Shown: positions 46,201-57,583, numbered from the stretch's first letter. The stretch is DNA of 64,000 bases from Amoebophrya sp. AT5.2 (GCA_005223375.1 RXOD01003798.1:1-64000), one strand, 5' to 3'. Program-made: numbers and translations. The notes: generated by a model from the sequence alone, not told the origin.

Positions 46201-46822
46201 TCCTATTGGAAAACAAAAACAAAGAGGCATAGCACATCAATCTATGTCCCTTGGGTGGTGGGACTTGGTGCAACTACATCTTCATCACCAAAACATCAAC
46301 ATGCACAGTGCCATTATGACTGAGTATAGCAAGTACCTGCGGTTCCGGCTTCACCTTCGACGAGGAGTTGGCTTTCCCCGGCTTTGGCAGGGGAATTATG
46401 CCCTTGTGCTTCTGGGGGACGGCCTCTCGGGACTGGCTTCGTGCTTGATGTTGACGTGAGGACGAAGACGACGACCCAGCGGTCTGCTCTACCTTGGGCT
46501 TCGCCAGCTTCGGGTTCGGCTTGGGCGCGCTGCTGCTGGCACCCGCCTTTATTGTCCCTTGCTGGGGGGCGCCAGCTCCTTCGGCGCCTTTTTTCTTGTT
46601 GGTCGGCATCTTCAACACGATCGGTTTTTTGTTCAGCTGGGTGCCGGAGCCGTGCTGTTGCTGTGGCGGTGGACCGCCCTGAGATGGCTTCCCGCTGTTC
46701 TTGTTCTGCGATGGCTTTCCGCCGTCCGGTTGCCAGCCTTTGCCAGATGCGTCCGGTTGCCAGCTCTTGTTGCCGCCGTCCGCCTGCCAACCCTTGTTGC
46801 CGCCTTTGTTGTAGCCCCCCAT
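43253..46822 (-). CDS. Large disordered Ala/Pro/Thr-rich protein with N-terminal GWQ repeats, about 1,099 aa
   Basis: Two exons are predicted, 46822-46337 and 46066-43253. The 270-nt intron has CCGCAG|GTACTT and GAACAG|CCTGGT borders, phase 0. ATG 46822 opens a Gly/Asn/Lys/Trp-rich segment with short tandem units (KGWQADG, KSWQPD, KGWQPDG), like RNA-binding or condensate-forming low-complexity domains. The centre is some 600 residues of Ala/Pro/Ser/Val low complexity with SR-like patches (SRRSRSRSRSR). Two helical pieces are better conserved-looking: EQARMDMLRNRLRAAKEKRKQ near the exon junction, and the last 180 residues (RKKYANNPRLLKMVDMTREE; WKDWRAARVEELRKKYPTQ). No known domain. Without the intron, the second exon would start at ATG 46087 and the first would be a separate 182-residue protein. 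Confidence 0.55.
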
Positions 46823-47616
46823 GATGTCACCGATGTCAGAGGTCCGTGGATTGCTCGGTCTAAGGCCCTTCAGTGTCTATCTATATGATCTGGGCATCGA
46901 AACTCGCTACACTATGTATGTATCTATCGTGCCCGTTGGTCGTGGAAAATGAAAGTCTAATCTGCGACCACGAGCACGAGCACGAGCATACGTGCATGAG
47001 CAACCCGAACCCGAGAAACTGTTCTAGAAGAAGTGCGCTGGGTGCTCCATTTCCTTCTCTTCTTGCCAGCAAAAGCGAGTACTTTCTGATCATTCTGATG
47101 CATGGTGATGTCTGTCATACGAGTCGTACCACGAAGTACAACAACTGATGCTGATCGGTCGTGATTATGAATCGACTACAGGCCGCGTGGACGTGGAGTG
47201 ACAAAGATCTGTAGAGGTGCCCGCGAGGAACGCGATAGATACGAAGAGCCCATCCCTCTCTTGAAAAGATTCATTAAGATTCAGCAATTTGGCACCAATG
47301 ATAAGAGCGATAGCGAACAAGGTTTGCTGGCACGCATCGCGCAACGCCGATTGAATTCAGGGACGGGACCGGAAGGCACGCGCACGTGAAAACAAATTAC
47401 TTTCTTAATTGATGATCCAGCCCTCGGTATTTTCGAGTTGCTACAACAGTCAACCACGGAGGTACATTTCTCTGATTCGCCGAACCTGAAGCACAAGCAG
47501 TTGTCAATGTCATGGATGACATAGAAAGTAAAAGAGGTAAGCAGCCAGAGAGCGCCTGTAAACGCTCCGCTGCTACGTACTTACGCAGCGCTCTTCGAGA
47601 TTCAAATTCTTCTTCT
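46823..47616. other. Spacer
   Basis: No gene supported. It includes a GAGCAC tandem (about 46970-46990). Nothing else recognised. Confidence 0.6.
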
Positions 47617-48735
47617 CTACCGCTTGCTCCATCTCCAGCCCGCTCTCGCTTTTGGTCTGCTGGAGTCTTTCGGCAATTTTTGTCGCAGATCCTCGTGCAG
47701 CAGCTGCCGGCCATCTAAGAGCGGCACGCAGCCCGGGCGCGCGGCCGCAAGTGCCCTTGCGATCGCCAATTTAGCGGCCCCCGCCTGCCCCGAGGTTCCT
47801 CCTCCCTTCAGGGCGAGAAACGCATCGAACAGGCCGCAGCTGTTCGTCACCGTGAAGGGGAGGATCACTTCCAATCGGTTGTACAGCAAGGGCCACCGAC
47901 TCGTGAAATCCTCCTCCCCGTTGATTTTGATTCTCCCCGAGCCGCGACGCAGAATGCAGTGTGCGGAGGCGCGGGCCCGCGTCCCGAAGCCCTCTGCGGC
48001 AACCTTCCACTCCGTCGGCGGATGTCCGTTCCGCCCTGGCGCGACGAAGGTGGCGGTCGTGGCCGCGTTCAGGTCGCGCAAACGGAAACCTGCTCTGGCA
48101 TCTTCACCGCGGGATGCAGTTGTACTGAAAGAACTACCGGAGCTCGCCATCGTCCGCACGCGCGTAATTGCGTCATGCACCTTTCTCGGCACGGTGTTTT
48201 CCCCGAAGAGCCCGTAGGTGTTCGCCACGTCGTCCGTTTCGGATCCGCTTTTGGTCGCAGCACCAGTAGCAGCAGGAGACGAAGAGCTGCTTCCCGGTGC
48301 TTCCGGCAGCGGATCCAAAAACCGCTCGATGGTAAACGGATTTTTTTTGTCGGTGGAAAAGCTGGGCGACCGGATGATGGAATCCTGCAACTCCGTTCGC
48401 GTGTAGAACCCGGCCTCCTTGGCCAGATACAGTGCCTCGTCAGGCGAGAGGGGCTCTGCCGGCGCTCCGAAGGGCTTCATTGTCTGGTCACCATCCTGAC
48501 TGTCGCCCTTCCCAGAGGGCTGCAGGGCGAGAAGGCGTGATAACTGTGAGGCAGGCGCGCTGCTCGAACTCGCGGACGAAAATGATCGCCGTATGACCAA
48601 AAATTGGGGCCGCATCCTGCTTCTGCTGGCGCTCACGTCTCGCACTCTGACTGTGTGTGAGCTTCGAAGATTCATCGAGAATATTTTTATAGGAAGTACT
48701 GAGCTTTTTATCGACACAAGCGGTGAAAGGGGCAT
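47617..48735 (-). CDS. Small-subunit ribosomal protein uS9, probably mitochondrial, 372 aa
   Basis: uS9 sits in the head of the small subunit with its C-terminal tail reaching the P-site tRNA. The last 140 residues match the family throughout: GTRARASAHCILRRGSGRIKING, the FDAFLALKGGGTSGQAGAAKLAIARAL core with the near-invariant GGG-x-SGQAGA, and a basic end with the diagnostic SKR C-terminus. The N-terminus is Ser/Arg-rich and poor in acids (MRPQFLVIRRSFSSASSSS), like a mitochondrial presequence, and about 200 residues of poorly conserved sequence precede the uS9 domain, as in organellar homologues. Cytosolic uS9 is about 145 aa and lacks this extension. ATG 48735 is the first start; internal ATGs at 48675 or 48615 would fit a presequence better. 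No intron. Confidence 0.9.
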   Translation of the reverse strand: MPLSPLVSIKSSVLPIKIFSMNLRSSHTVRVRDVSASRSRMRPQFLVIRRSFSSASSSSAPASQLSRLLALQPSGKGDSQDGDQTMKPFGAPAEPLSPDEALYLAKEAGFYTRTELQDSIIRSPSFSTDKKNPFTIERFLDPLPEAPGSSSSSPAATGAATKSGSETDDVANTYGLFGENTVPRKVHDAITRVRTMASSGSSFSTTASRGEDARAGFRLRDLNAATTATFVAPGRNGHPPTEWKVAAEGFGTRARASAHCILRRGSGRIKINGEEDFTSRWPLLYNRLEVILPFTVTNSCGLFDAFLALKGGGTSGQAGAAKLAIARALAAARPGCVPLLDGRQLLHEDLRQKLPKDSSRPKARAGWRWSKR

Positions 48736-48963
48736 CGTAGGCCGCCATAGTGCGGTCTTAGCTGCTCTTCCGTTAAATCGATTGATTCGGGCAGAGTGTC
48801 TGCCGCAAATTGTCCTTTTTCAAACAAAACACATAGTCGCCGGTCCTCTCGCACAATTATTGCGAGTGCAACATCGTTTCACTTTCACAGACTAGTTCGA
48901 CATTGTTGTCATTAATGCATACAGCAATCCCTTTTTCATCAGCAGAAGGCGATGAACGTAGAC

Positions 48964-50694
48964 TCATTTTTTCCCTTTGCCCTTCTTCTTCTTTGCCTTC
49001 TTGCCACCCGAAGGACTTTTTGCTCCGCGTCTTGGCGAACGTTCTTCCAGCGCATCCAGCTCTTCTTGAGTCGGTCCCGGGCCGCTATCCTCGTCGTCGG
49101 CCGCCGCCGCATTCGCACCCAATACGGCATCGCCCAACGCGTCGATCTCCCTGAAACGCTGCAACTGCCCCTCTCTATCTGCGTCCGCCAGCATAGAATC
49201 CAACCCTTCGTCTCCCATGTCCATTCCGTCCACACCGCTGTAGTCTGTCGAGTAGTCGTTCTCGCCCCCCCGTCGCCCTTTCTTGTTCTTCGACTTCTTC
49301 TTGCCGTCCTTCCCTTTGCCTTTCTTCCCCTTCTTGCCCGACCCCTTTCGCTTTCGTCTTTCCTTCTTCGTGAGCTTTTTCCCCAGGTCGGAGGAGATCT
49401 CGCGCACCTTGGAAAGCGTTTCGACGGCGCCGCGGGCTGTGTTGCGCAGCATGGCGAGACCGCGGCGGATGGCAAGATGGACACCCGCGGCGTAGCCGAA
49501 AATGCCGGCAATCGCGAGATTTTTATACAACTCGTCCCTGTCGCGCTCGAGCTGCTTGACCTGGAAAAACGTGCGCGCCGTTGCCAGGGCAAGTCGATTA
49601 TTTTCAATTCATGATTTTTGCACGACTTTATCTTTAAAGTCACAAATTTTTGAAACAGGTCTCAGAAGACGCGATCTCTGGAGAATCACCGCGATCAGCC
49701 CTGCTTCGAAGTAGTACCATTTTCCGTTGCTGTTCCAGCTTTTGCATACTTCCCTGTCCCGGCAGCGGCTGAGTCGAAAAGGTCTGCGGCAGCACTGGCG
49801 CACCCATTCCTGTCCCGAAGAAATCCATCTTCGGCGCGGCTGGCGGCTTCTGACCGATCGAGGGGGTTACCGGGGTGGGGGCAGAGATTTGGCCTTCGGG
49901 ATTTACGACGGCCCCAGTCGACGTGCTGGAAGCAGCGAAGGAGGTTGGTTTCGCTCCTGTTGCAGTTAGGTGACGCAGCGGCCGACGTGCCATTTTTCCT
50001 GATAATCGTGGCGCAGAAGTTGAGGAATGCTGACAGTTGTAGCTCTCATAGCCGCCTGAACTGTTACCGTATCGTGAGAGGAGGTGAGGAACAGCACCGT
50101 CCGTTGTTGGGCTTGCCGCCGAGATAGAAGAGGCACCGTCTTCCAGGAAAAACCGCGGCCGCCACATGGTGTAGTACCTCCCCGTCCCCACCTCGCGCGT
50201 TGTTCGCTCTACCGCTCGGGATAGGGTCCTCGCTGCGCGTGTAACCTCCAAGCGAGATCCGCGTCCGCAGGACGGGCACGCTCGTCGTCCACAAGCGTTT
50301 GGTGCCCCCCCGGCGTCCTTCCGATTTCGTCGTGCGCAGCCTCGCGGCGCCGCGGAAGGGGGAGCGCCAAGGCCCAGTCTCCGCGCCTCTGCAGGTTGCG
50401 CCGGTGGCGAAACAGCCGTAGATCCTCAGCGCGAACCTGCACACTCTGACTGGTCCTCGCGCTGGTCCTGGGAGGCTCCGCAACGTGCTCCTCGTCGTGC
50501 TCCTGATGCGAGTACCGGCCCAGGTAATGCTGTACCCGAAAATATTCGCCCGCTGGTAGAATCCCTCGAAACCGACTTCGCGCGTCCGTTTCGGTTTCGC
50601 CACGCGCGCGGTCGCGGACCCAAGCCAAATCCACCAGCTTGCATTCGAGGATCGTAAGCACCCCTAGGACTGTGACAGCAACAATCACACCCAT
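48964..50694 (-). CDS. Three-exon membrane protein with Lys-rich tail, about 501 aa
   Basis: Exons predicted: 50694-50246, 50177-49718, 49560-48964, phases consistent. The first intron is only 68 nt, with GGAG|GTTACA and GGGAG|GTACTA borders. The second is 157 nt (AAATG|GTACTA, TCCAG|GTCAAG). The N-terminus is a membrane helix (MGVIVAVTVLGVLTILECKLV). The middle is Arg/Glu-rich, then Ser/Pro-rich. A short coiled coil spans exons 2 and 3 (MQKLEQQRKM + VKQLERDRDELYKN) and leads into a second short hydrophobic segment (LAIAGIFGYAAGVHLAI). The C-terminus has a lysine/glycine-rich block, an acidic patch and a second lysine block. Upstream of the ATG the frame stays open and hydrophobic (HCFRLVAYFSSCKI), so an additional 5' exon is possible. 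No family recognised. Confidence 0.55.
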
Positions 50695-51472
50695 GATTTT
50701 GCAAGATGAGAAATACGCAACGAGCCGAAAGCAATGATCTGTGGGCGAAATACACGAGTACGTCAAGGTCGAGGACAAAGGGCAACGCGAAGACCTCTGC
50801 TACCGTTCAGCTCTTTCTCACGCAGCGATGAATTCGGAAAGTTCAGCACGGAGCTGTGCATCGATCGATCCTCAACAGCACGAAGATTCACGAAGAAAAG
50901 AACGATCAGGAAGACACATTGACATGTTGCGGAGGCGCAGGTGTACTTTCCTAAGTTCTACTGCTTCGAGTGAGAAAGCCTCCATCACGTCGTCCCGCAC
51001 AGCTTCGTCCGATGCCGATCCTTTTTCATGTCTTCTAGCACACTTCCTTACTTCTTTCGGCAAAAGATCAATCCACTGGGCTCAATCTTTTTTTGTTGCC
51101 TTCGTCTAGCTCTAGGTTTCATCAGGACAATTCAAGAAGTAGCAGTAGCGCGCTCCAGCAAATGGAACACTAGAGGACCGTACGCTTATATCACTTGCTG
51201 TGTTCTTCTCGATCCTGTAGCTTCGTTGCTTTTGAGTTTACCGCCGATGTTTCCGGAAATTTTCGCTGTCCTTCGTATCAGTTGCATCAGGTACCTTTTT
51301 CTCCTTTGATTATATTTGAACTTGAAGTTCCTTAGAGATAGAGTTAGACTCCTAGCTGTAGCGCTAGCCAAAGCTACAGTTAGTGATTGTGATAGCATGT
51401 CTCGCTAGATTGATTAGGAGCTTCGTTTTTGTTCACGAGTCCGCGTGGTTTTCTCACTTCCCTTCCGAGGTG
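50695..51472. other. Spacer with hairpin in RING-MORN 3' flank
   Basis: No gene supported on either strand. A minus-strand stretch at 50940-51063 has a coding-like composition and ends at a GGAAA|GTACAC donor-like site. It may be an unassigned upstream exon of the neighbouring membrane protein, but the phases do not match. Confidence 0.5.
51352..51383. repeat. Inverted repeat, 11-bp arms with one mismatch
   Basis: CTAGCTGTAGC at 51352-51362 pairs with GCTACAGTTAG at 51373-51383 across a 10-nt loop. It lies about 90 bp past the stop of the RING-MORN gene on its 3' side, so a transcript hairpin in the 3' UTR or an RNA-processing signal is possible. Confidence 0.5.
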
Positions 51473-54151
51473 TCAAGCCCACCAGAAGGGGTTTCGTTCT
51501 GATTGCCCGCCCCCAGGTCGCATTCCGCTCCAATCTTGTACACAGCATCCTTCTTGCAGCCGTTCCGCCCACACCTCCTCGTCCGACAGGAATCGCCACG
51601 ACGCGTGCGATTCCCCCGACACTTGCTCATCGTTGTGAAAGAGACCAGAGTACACCCACCTCCCAAATCTTTCCCTGCCCGGCCCGTGTTTTTTGTTGCG
51701 CAAGTACACGCCCGTGAAGGAGTAGTCGTCGTCCCCCCTCAGCATCGTGCCGCGGCCGCTCCGCATGCCACACACGTACTGCCCGACAAATTCCGCCGTC
51801 GGACACCACTCCCACACGGGGCCGTGCAGTTCGTCGTCGCGCCAGACGCCCAGACACAGCCACGCGGGGAGGAGCTGCTCGTCCAAAGGGTGCTCCCAAT
51901 TCTCCGTTCTGCTTCTGTCTGAAGGCGGAGAGGCGCACCAAACCGGCGGAGGTGGCTGTGGCGGCGGCGTCCCTAGGTGCTGGCTGCGGGAAGTCCCTGC
52001 CGCGCTCGAATCGGAGGCAGATGCCGCAAACCTGCTCCAGGCCGGAACCTCGGCTTTGTTGTGGAACAAATTTACCGCTCCCGTCCACGGGTCCCGAACA
52101 ATCGCCTCCGGGCGCTCCTGCTGCGCGGGCTTTTGTGACGATCTCCGCGCCGTGGACAGCAACGCTCCTTCTGTGCGTTGGTTCTTCAATGCCTGCTGTG
52201 CAGGGGTGAGGGAGTCGTCCTTGCTGGGGGCAAACATCATCCCTACGCCGTTGCGACGCCCGCCGCCCCACTCCCCGTCGTAGAAAATGCCGTTGCGCTC
52301 GGCACGCCCGTACCCGTGGCGCGTTCCGTCGACGAACTGGCCGACGTATTTCCCGGACTCCAGGTCGAAATGTCGCGTCGTGCCCCAGGTGAAGAAATGG
52401 CTTCCCTGGCCGTGCATTTCGCCGTGCTTCCACTCACCAGCGTACAAGTGCGTCTCGTACATCAGGCGATCCCGCTTCGTGTGCGAGAAAATGCCGCCAC
52501 CCTCCATCAAATTCTCTCGCCACTGGCCCTCGTAGCGGGAGGCCTCCGCAGGCGCGAAAAAACGGGCTGGACTTCGTGAGGGTGGGGCGCTTCCGCTAGC
52601 TGCGCTTGTTGTTCTGGCTGGAGGACGCGGCCGAGCTGTGGAAGCACTACCGATGGCCTGAATAGCGGGATCTGTCGCGAGCAGGTGCAGCTGCTGTGCC
52701 GCCGACGCGCTCCGTGCTTCGGTCGGGAAACTACTACTACCTTCAGCGATACTGGGATGTCGCATCTCCGGAACCCAGCTGCTGCGCCGCCCGTGCAACA
52801 CCTCGTCTGGCTTGCCCATCCCCCTCCCGGCCCGCCGCCACGACTGGATCCCGTGCCCGTTCTTCCGTCCGTTGCGCCACTCTCCTTCGTATCGTGCCGC
52901 GTCCTGATCCAAAACCGGCTTCGCCCGTGGTCTGCCCTCCTGATACAACTGGCCCTGACCCCCACCTGGCGGACCGCGATAGTAGAAACTGCCCGTCGTG
53001 GAAGGGCCCTCGCGGGCGCGGGAGAGCTGGCCCTCTCCATCGTCAGGGGTCGCGGCCTGCCGGCGCACGTCGTCAATAAAAATCCGCTCGTCCAGGTCCT
53101 CGAGGCGCATGCGTTCAAGAATCCGTTCGTCCAAGTCGTCGACAGATCCAGACGAGGACGCGGTAGAGGCGTTCTCGACAGGCCCAGGTGTAAAGTTCCT
53201 ATTGGTGCCATCGGGGGACGGCGGTCTTGAGAAGTGTAAGTCTTCTCTTGACGCCTGCATGTAAGGAGGTCCCGCAGGAAAGCCTGTCGCGAGCAAGCCA
53301 TGATGGGGGGACACATCGCCGTCCGGAGACCCGACGTCATCCTCCAGCCACAACGCCTCCTGGTTCGGAGGACGTTCAGTATGCGTCACGTACGACATCA
53401 GCCGGCCGGCACCCGTGTTTGAGAGAATCCGCACGCCGCCCGCGAACAGCCCCTCGCCGCGCAAAGCAGGGTCCGCTGCCGAGAAGGCCTCCGCGGTACC
53501 CGCGGTGGCCTGAAAAGGCGGGTCCACCGTGCCACCAAGTGCAATTGGTACGGCGGGAGTTGGCGCAGCGGCTGCCGCCGGAGGAAGAGTGACCGAAGCG
53601 GTTGGTGTTGACCTTGTGGACGAGACTACTCCTCGTAGGTGGCCCGCTGGCGGGCGTTGATTCTGAACCCAAGTGTACTCCTGCGAGCGGCCGCGTCCAT
53701 GCGCGCGGCGGAACAAGGCTTCTGAGCCCGAGGCTGAGGGTGCTGCAGATAACGCTGCTGAACGTTCGCGTTCCCGTTCATCACAGACGGGTAAAGTAGA
53801 AGTTGTACTTCTAGAACCGTCTCCCACGCCGAGCTCGCCCAAGTAGTGTCCCACGATGTCGCCGCGGCAGACCGGACACCTCAGCTTCGCAGGGTCCTTT
53901 GTCGACTGCCTGAGAATAGCTTCGCGACACCCCTCGCAAATGGGGTGGAAGCACGGCAGCCAATGCCGCAGTTTCGGCGCTCCCGCAGAGTCTTCCTCCA
54001 AGCAAATGGGGCAGCTTGGTCGGCTGGCGTCGGTCGGTGTCGCAACAGATTCGGATGCCCCAGGATCGGGCGACGCAGTCGTGCGGACGCCCGCGACGCT
54101 GCGTGCCTCGCAGCTCAGAGTCAGAAGGACGAAAAACGCGATCATTTTCAT
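51473..54151 (-). CDS. RING-finger protein with MORN repeats and N-terminal signal/anchor, about 892 aa
   Basis: A probable E3 ubiquitin ligase fused to MORN repeats, a pairing used for membrane/cytoskeleton scaffolds in alveolates. The RING is C3HC4: CPICLEED, then PCFHPICEGC, then LRCPVCRG (residues about 45-95). MORN units (YEGEWRNGRKNGHG-type) appear in three groups, near residues 420, 540-640 (YAGEWKHGEMHGQG, YVGQFVDGTRHGYG, YDGEWGGGRRNGVG) and 770-840 (FVGQYVCGMRSGRG, FTGVYLRNKKHGPG), separated by Ser/Pro-rich linkers. The chosen start, ATG 54151, gives a classical signal sequence (MKMIAFFVLLTLSCEARSVAG). The frame stays open to 54433 and contains further ATGs, which would bury this hydrophobic stretch as an internal helix. 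A cleaved signal would put the RING in the lumen, so a membrane anchor with a cytosolic RING is also worth considering. Confidence 0.85.
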   Translation of the reverse strand: MKMIAFFVLLTLSCEARSVAGVRTTASPDPGASESVATPTDASRPSCPICLEEDSAGAPKLRHWLPCFHPICEGCREAILRQSTKDPAKLRCPVCRGDIVGHYLGELGVGDGSRSTTSTLPVCDERERERSAALSAAPSASGSEALFRRAHGRGRSQEYTWVQNQRPPAGHLRGVVSSTRSTPTASVTLPPAAAAAPTPAVPIALGGTVDPPFQATAGTAEAFSAADPALRGEGLFAGGVRILSNTGAGRLMSYVTHTERPPNQEALWLEDDVGSPDGDVSPHHGLLATGFPAGPPYMQASREDLHFSRPPSPDGTNRNFTPGPVENASTASSSGSVDDLDERILERMRLEDLDERIFIDDVRRQAATPDDGEGQLSRAREGPSTTGSFYYRGPPGGGQGQLYQEGRPRAKPVLDQDAARYEGEWRNGRKNGHGIQSWRRAGRGMGKPDEVLHGRRSSWVPEMRHPSIAEGSSSFPTEARSASAAQQLHLLATDPAIQAIGSASTARPRPPARTTSAASGSAPPSRSPARFFAPAEASRYEGQWRENLMEGGGIFSHTKRDRLMYETHLYAGEWKHGEMHGQGSHFFTWGTTRHFDLESGKYVGQFVDGTRHGYGRAERNGIFYDGEWGGGRRNGVGMMFAPSKDDSLTPAQQALKNQRTEGALLSTARRSSQKPAQQERPEAIVRDPWTGAVNLFHNKAEVPAWSRFAASASDSSAAGTSRSQHLGTPPPQPPPPVWCASPPSDRSRTENWEHPLDEQLLPAWLCLGVWRDDELHGPVWEWCPTAEFVGQYVCGMRSGRGTMLRGDDDYSFTGVYLRNKKHGPGRERFGRWVYSGLFHNDEQVSGESHASWRFLSDEEVWAERLQEGCCVQDWSGMRPGGGQSERNPFWWA

Positions 54152-54762
54152 TTCGCAGGCAGGGCTATGTCTTTTTCGCGGTAAAGATCTCATTCTTGGC
54201 GCAACTATCACGTGAAGAGCCGACAGGTCGTCCATCGACTGTAAGCGAACAGTATATGTGCCGACGTCTCTTTGTCTTTGTGTCCTGGTCCGAAACAAAA
54301 CTGAACTACACAAAGCAATCACGATGGTAGAACAAACGGAACTGAATGCAGTGCCTTGCTTACGTTTGCAGTCGCGCCGGTGGCCTCGATTACCGGTCAT
54401 CACATTCGTCACGAAGCGGTCATAAAATCGCACCGCTACCAGTCACTGCGACGTGGCAGTCAGTCCGTGAAGTAGATGATCGCTTAGCCTTGCTGATAAT
54501 TTGGAGATTGATCATAATGATTACGAGCCACCCTGCATCGACCTGAGCTGCATACCTTCTCCAATTGCCGTCATGCGTTAGTGGACCAGGGTTGCCGAAC
54601 ACATCACATTAACATTTTCAATGGCCGCAGACACCTCAGCGCAACGCAGAGCAGAGTGCGTTGTTCTTCATCAATTTGGATATTGTGGACTTAGGTCTTC
54701 GGCAGGAAACTACAAGCAGCAGGGGGAGAAGACGCCTCCACGAGCAGTACTAGAAGCCTGCC
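54152..54762. other. Spacer or 5' leader of RING-MORN gene
   Basis: The RING-MORN frame continues to 54433, so part of this may be coding. No other feature seen. Confidence 0.5.
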
Positions 54763-57550
54763 TCACATCTGTATCATGTCCAGAATCCGCGAGCCCCAGG
54801 CCTTCAGCTTCACGTCTTCTCCGTACCTTCCCAGCACCTCCTTCACGAGCGCTTCCACTTTGTAGATCGTGCTGGCGTCCTTCTCGGAATCGAGATACGG
54901 CAAAAACTTGTAGAAGCCCTCAAAACCGGCACAAAGAACCCAGGGATCGCTCATGTGGTGCGAGACCGCGTTGTGCGTCTTCAGCACCAGCTGCGCATGG
55001 TCGAAGTTTGCCTCCTGTTGCACCGCCTCCGGCCAGTCCATACCCGAGGCGAGAGCGCGAATCGAACGTGCCTGTTTTTGTTGCATTTGGTTTGCTTCCA
55101 TCGTCATCGTGCGAGCAGCAACATCAAAATCAATCTGTAAGTAGAAAATAACGTCGAGGCTGCGGGCCAGCAGATGATCAAGCTTGTTAGCTTAAAACAA
55201 GTACCAACAGTATTTTGTCGCCCTGGTGCAAGCCCATCAAGTTCTGGAAGCAGTGGACGCCGCCGAGCTTGACGAACTGCATGAGCCCGTCCATGCTGGT
55301 TGAAATGATTCGCGCCACCGCTTCGATCGAGGCCCGCGCGCCCACTTGCGTCATCGGCTTTTTCATCATCACGTCCTGCAGCATCAGTTCTGCTAGGCCG
55401 TGCTTGCGCAGCAAGGCGGAAAATTCAAAACCGTACTGCACGCTGTTGTCCTCGCGTCCGTCGGGCTGTGGCATGGACTGCACGCCGCAAATGGCCGATA
55501 CGAGACCGCAGACGCCTGAGAAAACCAGCTCGAACCACCGGGGAGGGGTGGAGGCTGATGTGTAGTGGCCCGTCTTCCGATGGATTGAGCGACTGCCTCG
55601 TCAAGCTATGAAGTTTGTATCGGCTGACGCCTGACGCAGAGCGCGATCTTCACGAAAAGCAATTTAGTACTATATAGTGCGATAAAGAAAGATCTGCGGC
55701 TGATAAAAGAACGTGGTAAGTTTTACTACAGACCTTGTTTGAGGTTTCCGACAACTTCTGTGGCGAGTTCTTCGAGTGAGAGTGCCTCGTTCTGGAGCAA
55801 CGTCTGGATAAGTGGCCAGTGGGCGAATTGTTCCTCTTGTGCGGCGGGTATTGCTGACTTCGAGGCGTTCTCGGCCGAGGTGAGACTCTGCAGTGGTACC
55901 CTGCCTCTTGCAAGCACCAGCACGCGAACGAAGAGGAAAACCCGACTGCAGTTCGCGGGCAAGACGCGGGGATCCGAGTTCTCCAACTGCGAGGAGCTTG
56001 AAGACGGCGTCGGCGTCGGGGGCTGTGGTTGTCGATGGCGTTTTCGATTTCAACCTCTACCTAGCCCAGGAGGCTGACGGACAAAAGAAAAATTGCTTTT
56101 CATTTTGTTGCGCCTCACCACTGGAAGAGCTGCTCGGTTTGTGCCGTACCTGGTCGACTCCGGATCCCGCCCCTGTCTCCATCAGTATTCTTGCGAAGGC
56201 CTCCTGCCCCTTTCCATGAAGGTAGCCTTGCGTCGGAAACATGCTCATAGCATTCAGGATCGAGATCAGAAGCGTCACACCTGCTACGGACCCGAACTGC
56301 TCGCACGACTCCGCATCGTAAGCCAGATTGCACACCTGCATGAACGACAATTCAGGTGGGTGAAAACAATTCTTGGGAGAGTTGCGAACCGTGGAGCGGC
56401 TCCCATTTGCTGCTCTGAAGAGCGATGAAAAGGAAAAATCTGCTGCATTGGCGAAGCAAAAAGAAAAATTCAATGACGAAGATACGCATCCGGCCACAAG
56501 CCCCGCCAGCATCGCATCCCCCACGTCGCTCCCTGGATCCCCAGACCGCATAAGCACTTCCAGAAGCGAAATAACGCCCTTTTCCAGTGCGGCTTTTGCG
56601 TGCTGCGTTTTGTACACCAGCCCGCAGAGAATCTTCAATCCCTTGTACACGCATTTTCGCTTCAGCTCGATGTCGGACGTGTACGCGTCGGTGAGGTACC
56701 GGAGATGCTCCAGGACGGACGGAACACTCTCCGTTGCGATCGCGGGGGCCCCCTCGAGAGGCTTCGCAGGGTTCATGCTCGTGAGGGGAGCAGACGGCGC
56801 GGTAACGCAAGGCTGTTGGATGAAAAACAAAAACTGACAAGATCACTTTCGCAATGGAAAAAACAAAAAACGTACGGAGGTTTTCGTGCTTGTACTCACA
56901 GGCAGGGCACACACAAGTACATGTTTGTAAAAATCATGCGTTTCGTCTGCGAACCTGCGATCCTGTCCCCGGGTACCCCACGGCAGGGGGAAGCACGCCG
57001 CCCGGGAACGGCGGCTGCGGCCCCGCGCCGCCACCTCCCTCGCCCTCGTCCGAGAAGGCGCGCGCGACGATCTCGAGCAGGGAGCACTCTTGCTTCGTGA
57101 GCTGCAGCAGATACTCGGAGAGAAGCTGCCCCTCCATCCCATAGTGCTTGCCACCCGTCTGCAGCGTTTTTTTCACAAGTGAAATCTCGTCCTGCACCTG
57201 CAGAATCTTCTTGCCGAAGTCCACCTGTTCGGCGACCATCCTCGCGGTCGACGTCGGGGGCGGAGGCGGACCGGCGATTTTCTCGACTTTCACTCCCTGC
57301 AGTGACAGTTGTGTCCCTCTGCCTGGGCGCCGGCCAAATCAGAGCGAGGGCGAGCACGAGCAGGAGGTGGAGAAGATTTTACTAGCATCAAGCTCCAAAA
57401 CCGAATCTTGTTCGCACCACGGCACGTGGTAACACTGCAAGGAGCAGATAGAACTAGCAGTACAAAAAAGTAAGTATGCAGCTCGATCTCACGAAGCGGT
57501 CGGCTTTACTTGGTGGGTAGGGCTGCAGCAATGTTTAAGAGATTGATCAT
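54763..57550 (-). CDS. Armadillo/HEAT-like repeat protein, up to seven exons, about 584 aa
   Basis: Exons predicted: 57550-57510 (tentative first exon), 57318-56955, 56812-56486, 56335-56150, 55887-55734, 55515-55205, 55134-54763. Every junction keeps phase. Introns are 191, 142, 150, 262, 218 and 70 nt. After a Pro-rich N-terminus and a coiled coil, the body is stacked helices of armadillo type: GLKILCGLVYKTQHAKAALE, GLVAGC + VCNLAYDAESCEQFG, GVTLLISILNAM, IEAVARIISTSMDGLMQFVKLGG, LVLKTHNAVSHH. The repeats run straight through the exon joins, for example VVGNLKQ + GVCGLVSAICG, which supports the model. Such proteins act as protein-binding scaffolds; no partner can be named. The first exon (ATG 57550) rests only on phase and could be wrong. 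The body from 57296 down is solid. Confidence 0.7.
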
Positions 57551-57583
57551 CTGGATCCTCCACTGCGTTTGCTTCTGCAACTT

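Noticed and set aside
50741..51109. Plus-strand frame of 122 codons
   Set aside because: It would be the only plus-strand gene, has no recognised domain, and overlaps a minus-strand coding-like stretch.
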